Assembly (NCBI GenBank): GCA_913051545.1
Contig: CAJXCD010000002.1
Location: forward strand, 62,001-126,000
Reading direction: 5' to 3'
Origin: an uncultured Chloroflexota bacterium
GTDB taxonomy: Bacteria > Chloroflexota > Dehalococcoidia > Lucifugimonadales > CAJXCD01
Length of the DNA stretch: 64,000 nucleotides
The notes beneath the pieces are model-generated. The model did not search any database. It saw only the letters and a program-made list of their open reading frames with translations, and was not told the DNA's origin. The number at the start of each line of letters is the position of its first letter. The first letter of the stretch is position 1. A program made the position numbers and the translations under genes. This document shows, piece after piece, positions 51,762 through 60,460 of the stretch.

Positions 51762-52865
51762 ATGTCTAGTTCGGCTTCAAGTATAGGCAATTTAGGTCAA
51801 TCCATATGGTGTGACAGCATAAGTCGGGATATGATCCAGTCAGGTCATCTCAAGCGACTTATTGATTTTGGGGTTACAGGTTTGACTTCGAATCCAACAA
51901 TTTTTGAGAAGGCTATTGGCCAAAGTGATGACTATGATAAATCTATATATGAACTTGTGAATCAAGGGAAGAGTGTAGACGAAATTTATGAGGCATTAGT
52001 TGTTGAAGATATCAGATCTGTAGCAGATTTGCTTCGTCCAGTTTATGATCAGACAGAAGGTGTTGATGGGTATGTATCTCTCGAGGTTAATCCACATTTT
52101 GCGCATGATACAGAAAACACTATCAGTGAAGCCAGGAGACTCTTCTTAACTTTGGATCGTCCGAATGTAATGATGAAAGTACCTGCTACGAATGAAGGAA
52201 TGCCAGCTATTAGTCAATTAATCAGTGAAAATATTAACGTCAACGTGACATTGATATTTTCACTTAAAGCTTATTCAATTGTTCGCCAATCATACCTTTC
52301 TGGGCTAGAAGGTTTGGTGAAGTCTGGGGGAAATCCATCTACAGTAAGTTCAGTCGCCTCTTTTTTTGTGAGTCGTTTAGACACTGCTGTAGATACTCTG
52401 CTAAAGGGTTTGGGTGGAGATGAATTGAAACATCTGGGAGGTAGGGCTGCCGTAGCCAATGCAAAATTGGCATACAGGGATTTCGCCAAGGATTTTTATA
52501 GCGGTAAATTTCAGTTATTGAAAGAGAAGGGGTCGAAGGTCCAACGTCCGTTATGGGCGAGTACGAGTACGAAGAATCCTGAATACAGTGAATTACTCTA
52601 CGTTGAGTCATTGATTGGCAGGGATACGGTTAATACTATGCCAGTCGACACTTTGGCTACTTTTATGGACAAAGGTGTTGTAGAGGATACATTGGTGAAA
52701 AGTGTTGATGAGTCAGAGGAATTAATCCATTCTTTATCTGAAGTAGGTATTAGCATTGATAGAGTTACCAATCAATTGCTTGATCAGGGTGTACAATCTT
52801 TCTCAGATTCTTTTGATAAACTTATGTCTATTCTAGCCTCCAAGATTCAGAAAGTTTTGAATTAG
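51762..52865 (+). CDS. tal: Transaldolase
   Basis: Transaldolase transfers dihydroxyacetone units in the pentose phosphate pathway. The protein has IWCDSISRDMIQSGHLKRLIDFGVTGLTSNPTIFEKAIG, ISLEVNP-like YVSLEVNPHFA, and the Schiff-base lysine in NVMMKVPATNEG. The 367-residue length marks the long, TalB-unlike type that occurs fused or adjacent to glucose-6-phosphate isomerase in several phyla. Here pgi follows 54 bases later as a separate gene. GGAGG lies before the ATG. Confidence 0.93.
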   Translation: MSSSASSIGNLGQSIWCDSISRDMIQSGHLKRLIDFGVTGLTSNPTIFEKAIGQSDDYDKSIYELVNQGKSVDEIYEALVVEDIRSVADLLRPVYDQTEGVDGYVSLEVNPHFAHDTENTISEARRLFLTLDRPNVMMKVPATNEGMPAISQLISENINVNVTLIFSLKAYSIVRQSYLSGLEGLVKSGGNPSTVSSVASFFVSRLDTAVDTLLKGLGGDELKHLGGRAAVANAKLAYRDFAKDFYSGKFQLLKEKGSKVQRPLWASTSTKNPEYSELLYVESLIGRDTVNTMPVDTLATFMDKGVVEDTLVKSVDESEELIHSLSEVGISIDRVTNQLLDQGVQSFSDSFDKLMSILASKIQKVLN

Positions 52866-52919
52866 GGACACTATCCAGATTAACAAATTCAACATAATAA
52901 ACATATTTGGGGTAGCATT

Positions 52920-54512
52920 ATGAATAGGGCTGAGAAGGCCCTTGCAGATATAGACAATACTGATTTAATAAGACGTATTTGGTGTAAAGATCATACCGTA
53001 TGGAGTCCTGATGACAGTGAGATTTCTAGTTCATTAGGATGGTTGGATGTCGATTCTCAAATAGATGGATTAGTTCAGTATCTTAAAAAACTCGAGAGTT
53101 TTATCCAGTCTTCCGATGTTAGGCATGTAGTTCTATTGGGCATGGGTGGTAGTAGTTTGGGACCAAGGGTACTGAGAGACTTGTTGGGTACAAACCTAGG
53201 GTGTACTGATCTCATAGTTTTAGATTCCATACTCCCAGGCGTTGTTAAGTCTGTGACAGACGTAATAGATGTTTCAAAGACAATATTTATTGTTTCTTCT
53301 AAGTCTGGTGCCACGGCAGAAACGAATGCTTTATACAAGTATTTTAGATCTATTGTTGTAGATATACTCGGTGAAAAATCGTTAGGGCAAAGATTCTTTG
53401 CAATAACTAATAAAGATACAGAACTTGAAACAATTAGTAGAAGGGATCTTTTCCGAGACATATTCTTAGCACCTTCAGATGTGGGTGGCAGATATTCTGT
53501 TTTGACCTATTTTGGAATGGTTCCTGCCACGTTTATCGGAGTCGATGTGGCTGTGTTTTTAGGTCGTGCAGCTGTTATGCAAAGATCTTGTGGACCTGAA
53601 ATACCTCTTAGAGAAAATCCCGGTGCTGTCTTAGGCGCTCTACTAGGATCAATGGCGTTGGAAGGGCGTAACAAGTTAACTTTGGTTACATCTCGTTCAC
53701 TTGATAGTTTTGGTATGTGGGTGGAACAGTTAATATCTGAAAGTACTTGTAAGGACGGAAAGGGAATAGTACCTATTACAGGAGAGCCTTTCGTATCTGT
53801 TGATTGTTACGGCACGGATCGAGTTTTTGTTTACATCCGTTACGATGATGATGAAAATGATGAAAATGATTCAAAAATGGCTAAAATCGAAACATCTGGA
53901 CATCCGGTAATACGATTAAATTTGTCTGATGCCTATGATCTTGGGGCAGAGTTTTACAGGTGGCAATTTGCGACGTCTGTTATAGGAGCTTTATTAGGAA
54001 TCAATCCGTTTTCTCAACCTGATGTCGAATTATCAAAAGATAGGGCTAATGTAGCGCTCATACATAATTTCAAATATGGCATGCCTATTGATTTCAAATC
54101 GTCCCAATCTTTTAAAATGATTTTGAACAAATCGAGGCCAAACGATTATTTCGCCATAATGGTTTTTTGTGAAGTTACAGATAAGATCAAGATTTTGGTT
54201 CAAAAGTTAAGACAGCGGTTATTAGAAAAATATGGTTTACCTACAACAGTTGGATACGCACCTAGATTTTTACACTCTACAGGCCAGATGCATAAAGGAG
54301 GTCCGAATTCGGGTTTATTCCTGCAGTTAATTGCGGATAGATCCGAAGATATAGCTATTCCAGATGAGCCTTATACATTTGGGACTTTAACCGATTCACA
54401 GGCGATAGGAGATTTGGGTGCACTTTCAGATCTCGGTAGGAGAGTAGCAACTGTTCGTCTTGGTCTTGACCCAGAAAATCAGGTGCTTAAACTTATAAAA
54501 GACATTGGCTGA
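52920..54512 (+). CDS. pgi: Glucose-6-phosphate isomerase
   Basis: Pgi interconverts glucose-6-phosphate and fructose-6-phosphate. The 530-residue sequence has LLGMGGSSLGPRVLRD, IFIVSSKSGATAETNAL, SDVGGRYSVLTYFG and the C-terminal GYAPRFLHSTGQMHKGGPNSGLFLQ region. This is the long PGI form often joined to transaldolase. Its position after tal links glycolysis and the pentose phosphate route. Confidence 0.9.
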   Translation: MNRAEKALADIDNTDLIRRIWCKDHTVWSPDDSEISSSLGWLDVDSQIDGLVQYLKKLESFIQSSDVRHVVLLGMGGSSLGPRVLRDLLGTNLGCTDLIVLDSILPGVVKSVTDVIDVSKTIFIVSSKSGATAETNALYKYFRSIVVDILGEKSLGQRFFAITNKDTELETISRRDLFRDIFLAPSDVGGRYSVLTYFGMVPATFIGVDVAVFLGRAAVMQRSCGPEIPLRENPGAVLGALLGSMALEGRNKLTLVTSRSLDSFGMWVEQLISESTCKDGKGIVPITGEPFVSVDCYGTDRVFVYIRYDDDENDENDSKMAKIETSGHPVIRLNLSDAYDLGAEFYRWQFATSVIGALLGINPFSQPDVELSKDRANVALIHNFKYGMPIDFKSSQSFKMILNKSRPNDYFAIMVFCEVTDKIKILVQKLRQRLLEKYGLPTTVGYAPRFLHSTGQMHKGGPNSGLFLQLIADRSEDIAIPDEPYTFGTLTDSQAIGDLGALSDLGRRVATVRLGLDPENQVLKLIKDIG

Positions 54513-54560
54513 CTAAAACATCGTTGCGACACATATTACATGGTTATTTGATTTATGTGT

Positions 54561-54589
54561 TTGACAGTATGTAGTGTCCTAACTATACT
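54561..54589 (+). promoter_or_regulatory. Near-consensus promoter for the cupredoxin genes
   Basis: TTGACA (54561-54566), a 17-base spacer and TATACT (54584-54589) make a strong sigma-70-type promoter. The start would be near 54596, about 50 bases before the first cupredoxin gene. Confidence 0.75.
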
Positions 54590-54645
54590 GAGGTTCTCTC
54601 GCCCTAGTTGAATTTTACACTTGTCACGTAGAACTGAGGTGTCAT

Positions 54646-55110
54646 GTGCTATCACCGTATATGAAATCAATTCGTCTGTATTCTGTAGTATTCGCACTAG
54701 CCCTCACTTCTTTTGTTGTAGCTTGTGGTTCAAGTGGAGGAGAACCAACTGCAGAACCCGAGGCTTGGGAAGCACCTCTTGCTATGGCTGATTCTGGTTA
54801 TCAGGATGTCACTGATAGTATGAAGAGGGGAACGACTAATAGCGGCGATAAGAACGTTACTATAGATGGTTTAGCTCATAAAAATCTGGACATTTTAACT
54901 GGTACAGTAGTCAAGTGGGAAAACAAAGATGATGTTGCACACACAACAACTTCCGGGTCTTCTGGTGAACCAGACGGATCTTGGGATAGCGGTGATATAG
55001 GACCTGGGGCAGAGTACACATTCAAATTCGATGAAGTTGGAGTGTACGATTACTTTTGCAAAATACATTCTGAGATGACAGGTACTATAACTGTTAGGGC
55101 AATCGAATAG
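54646..55110 (+). CDS. Cupredoxin (plastocyanin-like) lipoprotein, first copy
   Basis: The 154-residue product has a signal with lipobox-like FVVAC and a G/S/E-rich linker. The blue-copper domain is VKWENKDDVAHTTTSG for the first histidine and YDYFCKIHSEMTG for Cys, His and Met. That is a type 1 copper site, so it likely transfers electrons at the outer face of the membrane. The start could be GTG 54646, with GAGGTG 4 bases ahead, or ATG 54661, which has a cleaner signal peptide. The next gene is a clear paralogue. Confidence 0.88.
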   Translation: MLSPYMKSIRLYSVVFALALTSFVVACGSSGGEPTAEPEAWEAPLAMADSGYQDVTDSMKRGTTNSGDKNVTIDGLAHKNLDILTGTVVKWENKDDVAHTTTSGSSGEPDGSWDSGDIGPGAEYTFKFDEVGVYDYFCKIHSEMTGTITVRAIE

Positions 55111-55150
55111 TTTTCAGGTACTTTTTCAGTGTGGTTAATAATTACACCAT

Positions 55151-55591
55151 ATGCATAGAAATATTCACATATTTATTGCTCTTGCTTTAGTTGGGTTCGC
55201 TTGTGGTGGCTCGGGTAGTGAAAAGTCGACCGTCGAGCCAGAAGCATGGGAGCCTAGTGAGGGTGTGCTTGCAGCTGAGTATGCCTCTGTTCCTTCCTAT
55301 GGTGTGGCTGGACAAAAAAAGGGTGGTGACAGGAGCGTATCCATAGATGTCTTAAATCACCAGGATTTGACAGTTTTAGTTGGTGCAGTAATAAATTGGG
55401 AAAATGAAGACACTGTTTCGCATACGGTGACATCTGGTATACCAGGTAACGATGACGGAGTTTTTGATTCTGGAGAAATTGCCTCAGGAGATAGCTTTGA
55501 GTTTAGCTTTTCAGAACCAGGCGAATACTCGTACTATTGTGATATTCACCCTGAGATGACGGCTACTATAACCGTTACATTAGCAGAATAA
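55151..55591 (+). CDS. Cupredoxin (plastocyanin-like) lipoprotein, second copy
   Basis: This 146-residue paralogue shares VEPEAWEP in the linker and the layout INWENEDTVSHTVTSG and YSYYCDIHPEMTATITV. The copper ligands His, Cys, His and Met are conserved. The signal ends GFAC, a less standard lipobox than the first copy. It follows the first gene by 40 bases on the same strand, consistent with tandem duplication under one promoter. Confidence 0.87.
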   Translation: MHRNIHIFIALALVGFACGGSGSEKSTVEPEAWEPSEGVLAAEYASVPSYGVAGQKKGGDRSVSIDVLNHQDLTVLVGAVINWENEDTVSHTVTSGIPGNDDGVFDSGEIASGDSFEFSFSEPGEYSYYCDIHPEMTATITVTLAE

Positions 55592-55819
55592 TTTGTCTGG
55601 TTGTGTCTTGTCGAGCTCGTGGAATAAACCCTTGATGAAGATGTAAATCTTTAAATTGATCTGGTCTGTTAGATATGATACGAAGCATACTGTTTTTGGA
55701 TTAATGCCTAATATATATAAGGTTGTTTATACATAAAGCTATTGCACGAAAGTGCCTTTCTGACTATATAAAGGTATAAATATTATTCGGTGCTGAAAAT
55801 TTATAGGGAGAAGAATCTA

Positions 55820-56866
55820 GTGCCAAAAATACAAGCAACTGAATTGCACAAAATTGTTAGTGAATTGTTATCGGCCGCTGGTGCTGATGAAAGAAACTCG
55901 GATCGTGTAGCCGAAGCCTTGGTTTCGTCGAATTTGTGTGGCGTAGATACCCATGGTGTATTTCACGTTCCACGCTACATTAATGAGATTAAAGAAGGTA
56001 CCCTTATTCCAACAGCTTGGCCCGAGTTAGATACCGAAACTCCTACATCTGCACTGGTAAAGGGTAACTGGACCTTTGGTCATGTTGTTGCAAAATACAG
56101 TATGGAAATAGCTATCGAAAAGGCCTGTGGGCAGGGTATTTCAGTGGTTAGTTTTGTGAGGTCTAATCACATTGGAAGGTTAGGGGAATACGCCGAAATG
56201 GCTGCCGATGCAGGAATGATATCTCAGATATGGGCATCAGGTTATGGAGTTGGTATGCCTGCAGCTGTGCCTTTTGGAGGCAGGGAACCATTTTTGCATT
56301 CAAATCCTATTGCTATAGGTATTCCAGGTGGTGATGAGCCAGCTATGATTCTTGATTTCGCGACTACTAACATAGCTAATTCAAAGGTTAAAATCGCTCA
56401 GAATAGAGGACAGGAGGTTCCTCCAAATTCCCTAACTGATGAGGAAGGAAATCCAACAACAGATCCAAGTGGTTATCCAGATGTAGGAGGATTGATGCCT
56501 TTTGGCGCGCACAAAGGCTACTCAATTATGTTGGCAAATGAGTTTCTGGGAAGAGTATTGTCTGGTGCGGACGGTTTTGTTGAGGAAGGCAGGGGAGGGG
56601 CCGTTATGAGAAATCAAGGGGTGACGATGCTGGTTATGAAATCTGATCTATTTCAAGCAGTTAGTGAATTTGGAAAAAGTTCAGACACTTTACAGAGAGG
56701 AATTAGAGGAGTAGCCCCAAGAAAAGGATTCGAATCGGTAATGGTACCGGGGGATCTGGAAAATAAGGCGCGTTCAGTTAGAAGTATTGATGGAATTCCA
56801 TTACCTGAAGATCACTGGGACGCTCTAATCGATTTAGGTAATGAGCTAGGAGTTAATATCATATAA
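55820..56866 (+). CDS. Ldh family (malate/L-lactate-type, YlbC-like) NAD(P) oxidoreductase
   Basis: The 348-residue form starts at GTG 55820, with GGGAG 9 bases upstream; the track start at 55790 lacks a good signal. The type-2 malate/lactate dehydrogenase layout is seen: LVSSNLCGVDTHGVFHVPRYI, FVRSNHIGRLGEYAEMAA, HSNPIAIGIPGG and GAHKGYSIMLANEFLGRVLSG. It would oxidise or reduce a 2-hydroxy or 2-imino acid. No operon partner is evident. The 228-base gap upstream contains only a small GCAC-GAAA-GTGC hairpin near 55744. Confidence 0.87.
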   Translation: MPKIQATELHKIVSELLSAAGADERNSDRVAEALVSSNLCGVDTHGVFHVPRYINEIKEGTLIPTAWPELDTETPTSALVKGNWTFGHVVAKYSMEIAIEKACGQGISVVSFVRSNHIGRLGEYAEMAADAGMISQIWASGYGVGMPAAVPFGGREPFLHSNPIAIGIPGGDEPAMILDFATTNIANSKVKIAQNRGQEVPPNSLTDEEGNPTTDPSGYPDVGGLMPFGAHKGYSIMLANEFLGRVLSGADGFVEEGRGGAVMRNQGVTMLVMKSDLFQAVSEFGKSSDTLQRGIRGVAPRKGFESVMVPGDLENKARSVRSIDGIPLPEDHWDALIDLGNELGVNII

Positions 56867-56953
56867 TTACCATTGAATAGGTGGTAGTTGTACAATTAAG
56901 TCATGGCTATGTTTCTATGTGTAAAGTAACATCTCATTTCAGGAGTAAATGTA

Positions 56954-57274
56954 ATGCCAAAGTATTTGATAAAAGCTTCCTACTCACAAGAGGGAGTTAA
57001 GGGACTTTTAAAAGACGGTGGAACTTCAAGGCAAAAAGCGATCGAAGGTTTAGCAGAAAGTCAGGGCGCCAAGATAGAGTCATTCTACTATGCGTTCGGT
57101 GAGGCAGATATATACTGCATTATCGATGTTCCGGATGAGGCTACAATGACGGCCATATCCCTGACCGTTGCTGCAAGTGGTGCGGTCAGTCTTAGCACGA
57201 CGGTTCTTATTGACCCAGAAACTATAGATGCTGCTACGGAGAAGACGGTTAGTTACATTCCACCCGGTCGGTAA
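56954..57274 (+). CDS. GYD domain protein
   Basis: The 106-residue protein has MPKYLIKASYSQEGVKGLLKDGGTSR and EGLAESQGAKIESFYYAFGEADIYCIIDVPD, the pattern of GYD-domain proteins. These are small alpha/beta-barrel dimers of unknown role. AGGAG precedes the ATG. It is upstream of tRNA-Thr. Confidence 0.85.
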   Translation: MPKYLIKASYSQEGVKGLLKDGGTSRQKAIEGLAESQGAKIESFYYAFGEADIYCIIDVPDEATMTAISLTVAASGAVSLSTTVLIDPETIDAATEKTVSYIPPGR

Positions 57275-57311
57275 ACAGGTATTTTTAAATAGTAGTCCTG
57301 TACAGATGTTC

Positions 57312-57386
57312 GCCAACGTAGCTCAGAGGCAGAGCAGCTGTTTCGTAAACAGCAGGCCGTGGGTTCGATTCCCACCGTTGGCTCCA
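57312..57386 (+). tRNA. tRNA-Thr (anticodon CGT)
   Basis: The acceptor stem GCCAACG pairs with CGTTGGC. The D arm is GCTC-AGAGGCA-GAGC. The anticodon stem GCTGT/ACAGC closes the loop TTCGTAA with anticodon CGT. The T arm is GTGGG-TTCGATT-CCCAC, followed by T and an encoded CCA. It ends 6 bases before the convergent phosphoesterase gene. Confidence 0.96.
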
Positions 57387-57392
57387 TCCTCA

Positions 57393-58145
57393 CTATAAGA
57401 TTATGTATTGGTGATACAGTTTTTCTTCATCTACTTCGACTATTCGAATGCCAGATGGGTCTTCGCCAATAGGAAATGTGATTGGTCCGGAAGTGATTAG
57501 TTCCGTATTTTTGTAAGAGATTACGTTGTTGGCGTGCCAGTGCCCTGTAAAAACTGCTTTCACATCGAACTTGGAAATTAAGTTTAGGATTAATGATCTT
57601 TGACTTATCGGTAAGACCATATGGCCGTCGTCCTCATTTGGGTCAGTTCCAAACAGTGGATGATGCATAAATACAAATTGATACTTCGAGTTGAATTTCT
57701 TGCCAACTTGCAATTGGTTTTCCAGAAATTGTGTTTGTATCACGTTTTCACCTGGGACTTTAGACCAGTCAGACAGTACGCAACTATTCAGCATTATGAA
57801 ATGACAATCTTTATGGAAAAAGCTGTAATAATCTGCGCCAAACCTCTCCCTGTATCGCTCTATATCTATTTTTTCGGGAGTGTTGGTTAAATCTGAATTT
57901 CCAGGAGTAAAATAGTAAGGACAATTTAGCGTGGCATACAACTCTTTAATAATATCAACGTGTTTTTGTTCTAGCCTGTCTTGAACTAAATCTCCAGTGG
58001 TTATAACAAAATCCGGCTTAATTTCGTTGGTTATTGAGATAGCTTTTGATAAGTTCTCAATTTCATATTCTACCCCTTCGGTTTCAGGGTGTCGGGATGC
58101 ATAAAATCCTAATTGTGGATCTGAGATCTGAACAAATTTAAACAT
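57393..58145 (-). CDS. Calcineurin-like metallophosphoesterase (CPPED1/CSTP1-like)
   Basis: The 250-residue protein has the phosphoesterase blocks FVQISDPQLGF, VITTGDLVQD, TPGNSDLTNTP, FMHHPLFG and FTGHWHANN. SDPQ in place of the usual DxH and the end GIRIVEVDEEKLYHQY are shared with the CPPED1 group. The third block is GNSD where GNHD/E is expected, so one catalytic histidine is missing. It should bind two metals, but activity may be altered. It is convergent with tRNA-Thr. Confidence 0.83.
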   Translation of the reverse strand: MFKFVQISDPQLGFYASRHPETEGVEYEIENLSKAISITNEIKPDFVITTGDLVQDRLEQKHVDIIKELYATLNCPYYFTPGNSDLTNTPEKIDIERYRERFGADYYSFFHKDCHFIMLNSCVLSDWSKVPGENVIQTQFLENQLQVGKKFNSKYQFVFMHHPLFGTDPNEDDGHMVLPISQRSLILNLISKFDVKAVFTGHWHANNVISYKNTELITSGPITFPIGEDPSGIRIVEVDEEKLYHQYIIL

Positions 58146-58170
58146 GCTATTTCTCCGCTCAGTAACGGTG

Positions 58171-58764
58171 TTAGATATTTTCGTCTTGATGAGAATGCTG
58201 ACGAAGCATAATTGCTGTTACAAATACCCATATCATTGTACAGACAAATATTATGCGCTGTATTAGTCCCATATAGTGGGGCCAAGTCTCTAATTGAAAT
58301 GGAATTACAAGTGTAATTGCCAGAAGTGTTAATAACAAAGACAGTCGTCTCCACATACGCCATCTTTCGTTATGTCTGAATATCCATATACAACACATTA
58401 TCAGTACGATTATCGTTGAGAAGCTTAGTCTTGCAATAAAGCCATGAAATTCGTCCTTTGTGAAATTTCCTAATATGATTGTGTAGTCCCCATCCTCAAA
58501 AATAGCAGCGAGTATACCTGTCAAACTGTAAATTAAAACAAGTGTCCAAAGTAGAATACCCTGCCATATTAACTTGGTACTAGAATATAGAAGTGGGCCC
58601 AGAGGTAATATAAGAAAGGCATATCCAATAACTGCTAGTTGGAATACCCATGGGTGTGACACATCTGGTCCAGACAGCCTACTCATTGTATCCGATAAAG
58701 AATTGTATTCTGAAGCCATTAGAGTAGATGCTATTGATACAGCGATGAAAAAGAGGGGGCGCAC
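58171..58764 (-). CDS. DUF998-like membrane protein
   Basis: The 197-residue protein has six or so hydrophobic segments and the pattern NSLSDTMSRLSGPDVSHPWVFQLAVIGYAFL, which fits DUF998. The function is unknown. It starts with GTG, the first possible codon after stops TAG and TGA, and no Shine-Dalgarno is clear. It lies 25 bases upstream of the phosphoesterase gene on the same strand, so both may share a transcript. Confidence 0.72.
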   Translation of the reverse strand: MRPLFFIAVSIASTLMASEYNSLSDTMSRLSGPDVSHPWVFQLAVIGYAFLILPLGPLLYSSTKLIWQGILLWTLVLIYSLTGILAAIFEDGDYTIILGNFTKDEFHGFIARLSFSTIIVLIMCCIWIFRHNERWRMWRRLSLLLTLLAITLVIPFQLETWPHYMGLIQRIIFVCTMIWVFVTAIMLRQHSHQDENI

Positions 58765-58941
58765 ATATCACTAGAATTGCCATATATGAACTATTCATCA
58801 ATTTTCTCATACCGTAAGTATATCGATGTGAGTCAAGGAAACAAGTTGAGATTAACGGAGATATATTGATACGTTAGAAAGTATTGAAGTCTGCATAAAG
58901 TAGGATCATGTTGGACTCAGATTAGCATAAAAGACACGATT

Positions 58942-59451
58942 TCAATCGAAAATCTGACCAAATCTTTCAGAGTGAGCTATTTCTGAGAGGGATTTTCGCC
59001 TCTTAATTCCCTTGGTGCGGATTTGAGTTGGATATCCAAATGGCACTACGGCAATAACATCTAAATCTTCAGGAATGCTGAGGTGAGCTGCTACTTCTGT
59101 CATACCTACCCAACCGGTCCAGTTTGATCCCACGCCCTCCGACCAGGCTGTTAGCACCATGGACTGGATTGCCCTACTGGCATCTGATACTCCAAAAGGG
59201 GAAGAGCGTTCTACAGCTACAACGACAGCGAACGCTGCCTGTGCGTTGTAAGGACCAGAAGAGACAATCTTGCCAAGATCTTTAAGGGTTTCTCGGTTCT
59301 GTACGACAATAAACTGCCACGGTTGACGGTTCATACTACTCGCGGTTAGTCGTGCAGATTCTACGATTCTATGGACGATTTCGTCGGATACAGGGTCTTC
59401 TCGAAATTCTCGCACTGCGAGTACAGTGCTAACTGCATCATATACTTCCAT
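58942..59451 (-). CDS. Nitroreductase family protein
   Basis: The 169-residue FMN protein has the nitroreductase layout: VREFREDPVSDEIVHRIVESARLTASSMNRQPWQF, then AIQSMVLTAWSEGVGSNWTGWVG and VVPFGYPTQIRTKGIKRRKSLSEI. It would reduce nitro or quinone compounds with NAD(P)H. An eight-G run replaces a regular Shine-Dalgarno before the ATG. The 177-base gap between it and the DUF998-like gene has nothing I can support. Confidence 0.9.
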   Translation of the reverse strand: MEVYDAVSTVLAVREFREDPVSDEIVHRIVESARLTASSMNRQPWQFIVVQNRETLKDLGKIVSSGPYNAQAAFAVVVAVERSSPFGVSDASRAIQSMVLTAWSEGVGSNWTGWVGMTEVAAHLSIPEDLDVIAVVPFGYPTQIRTKGIKRRKSLSEIAHSERFGQIFD

Positions 59452-59506
59452 TACTTACCCCCCCCTGGTTTTTTCAAAAATAAGGTAGTAAGCACTATCT
59501 CAGAAT

Positions 59507-60331
59507 TCAATCCCAACGATTGGGACTAATTCCTGGTGCAACTTTTGCCATATTTGGTGGCCTACTACCATTGTGGAAATCCCCGTATTTAGTGTTAGGG
59601 TCGCCAAATAATTCTCTGACTTTCTTAGGAAGTTTTGAAAGTTCGTCAGGATCCCACGGTTCAACATGCTCTGTGGGGGCACACCATCCAGGGCGATACA
59701 TGTATGCAATCATCTCTCGTATTTTATCGCTTTTGTTTGGATAGTTACCATGAAAAACCTTATTAGTAATTATGATTGCTGATCCTGCTTTAGGCATAAC
59801 CATTACCTCATCTGGGTGTTCGAGGTATCTTTTGTATGGATTACCATCAGTGTGCAAGCTTAAATTTGACCTTGGTAAAACCCTGAAAGGCGAAATTTCA
59901 GGCGTTGTATCTATAAGGTAAAAAAGTACCCTAACAGCGCTATGTGGTGAAAGTTCGTTTCCAATGTCAGTGTGCAGTACCATACCTGGGTGTCCCGGTT
60001 GGGTTCTTGCATACGATCCAGACATGCATATAATGTCTTCTCCTAATAAAGATTTCAGTAAGCTTATTATGGTCGGATGTGCTGCTATTTCCGCAACATC
60101 TCCTCCCTGGAACATTATATTTGATAAGCCTCTCTGATTTTCTGAGTATGGTGAACTTTGAGTAGGTAGGTTTGAAACCTGTTTTTTTATATTTGATACC
60201 TGGGTTTTAGACAGTACGTCTGGGATTAGTACGTATCCTTCGACTTCTATCTGACGAATACGTTCTCCTTGGCTAAGCTTGGACCAATCTCGATTCTCGA
60301 TGCGCGGTACTACGGTGGGAAGTTCAAGCAT
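59507..60331 (-). CDS. Phytanoyl-CoA dioxygenase family protein (PhyH), second copy
   Basis: The 274-residue protein has the N-terminal IEVEGYVLIPDVLSKTQV, the iron ligands in LHTDIGNE and FHGNYPNKS, and the distal arginine in KIREMIAYMYRPGW. It is an Fe(II)/2-oxoglutarate oxygenase with unknown substrate. It is distant from the PhyH at 22558. The nitroreductase gene follows 55 bases later. Confidence 0.85.
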   Translation of the reverse strand: MLELPTVVPRIENRDWSKLSQGERIRQIEVEGYVLIPDVLSKTQVSNIKKQVSNLPTQSSPYSENQRGLSNIMFQGGDVAEIAAHPTIISLLKSLLGEDIICMSGSYARTQPGHPGMVLHTDIGNELSPHSAVRVLFYLIDTTPEISPFRVLPRSNLSLHTDGNPYKRYLEHPDEVMVMPKAGSAIIITNKVFHGNYPNKSDKIREMIAYMYRPGWCAPTEHVEPWDPDELSKLPKKVRELFGDPNTKYGDFHNGSRPPNMAKVAPGISPNRWD

Positions 60332-60460
60332 TACATATGCCCTTTCTTTTCGCAGAATTCAGTGGCCAAAATTAGACACTTAAAGAAAACCCTAAGGCTG
60401 TTCTTTAGGCCATTACATCTCGTTGCCGATTGCTATGAAGTCTTTCTAAATTAGATGTTC

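Noticed and set aside
53075-53461. 128-aa minus-strand ORF
   Set aside because: Antisense of glucose-6-phosphate isomerase.
55744-55755. GCAC-GAAA-GTGC hairpin as a riboswitch or RNA gene
   Set aside because: A single 4-bp stem with a GNRA loop has no further conserved structure that I can see.
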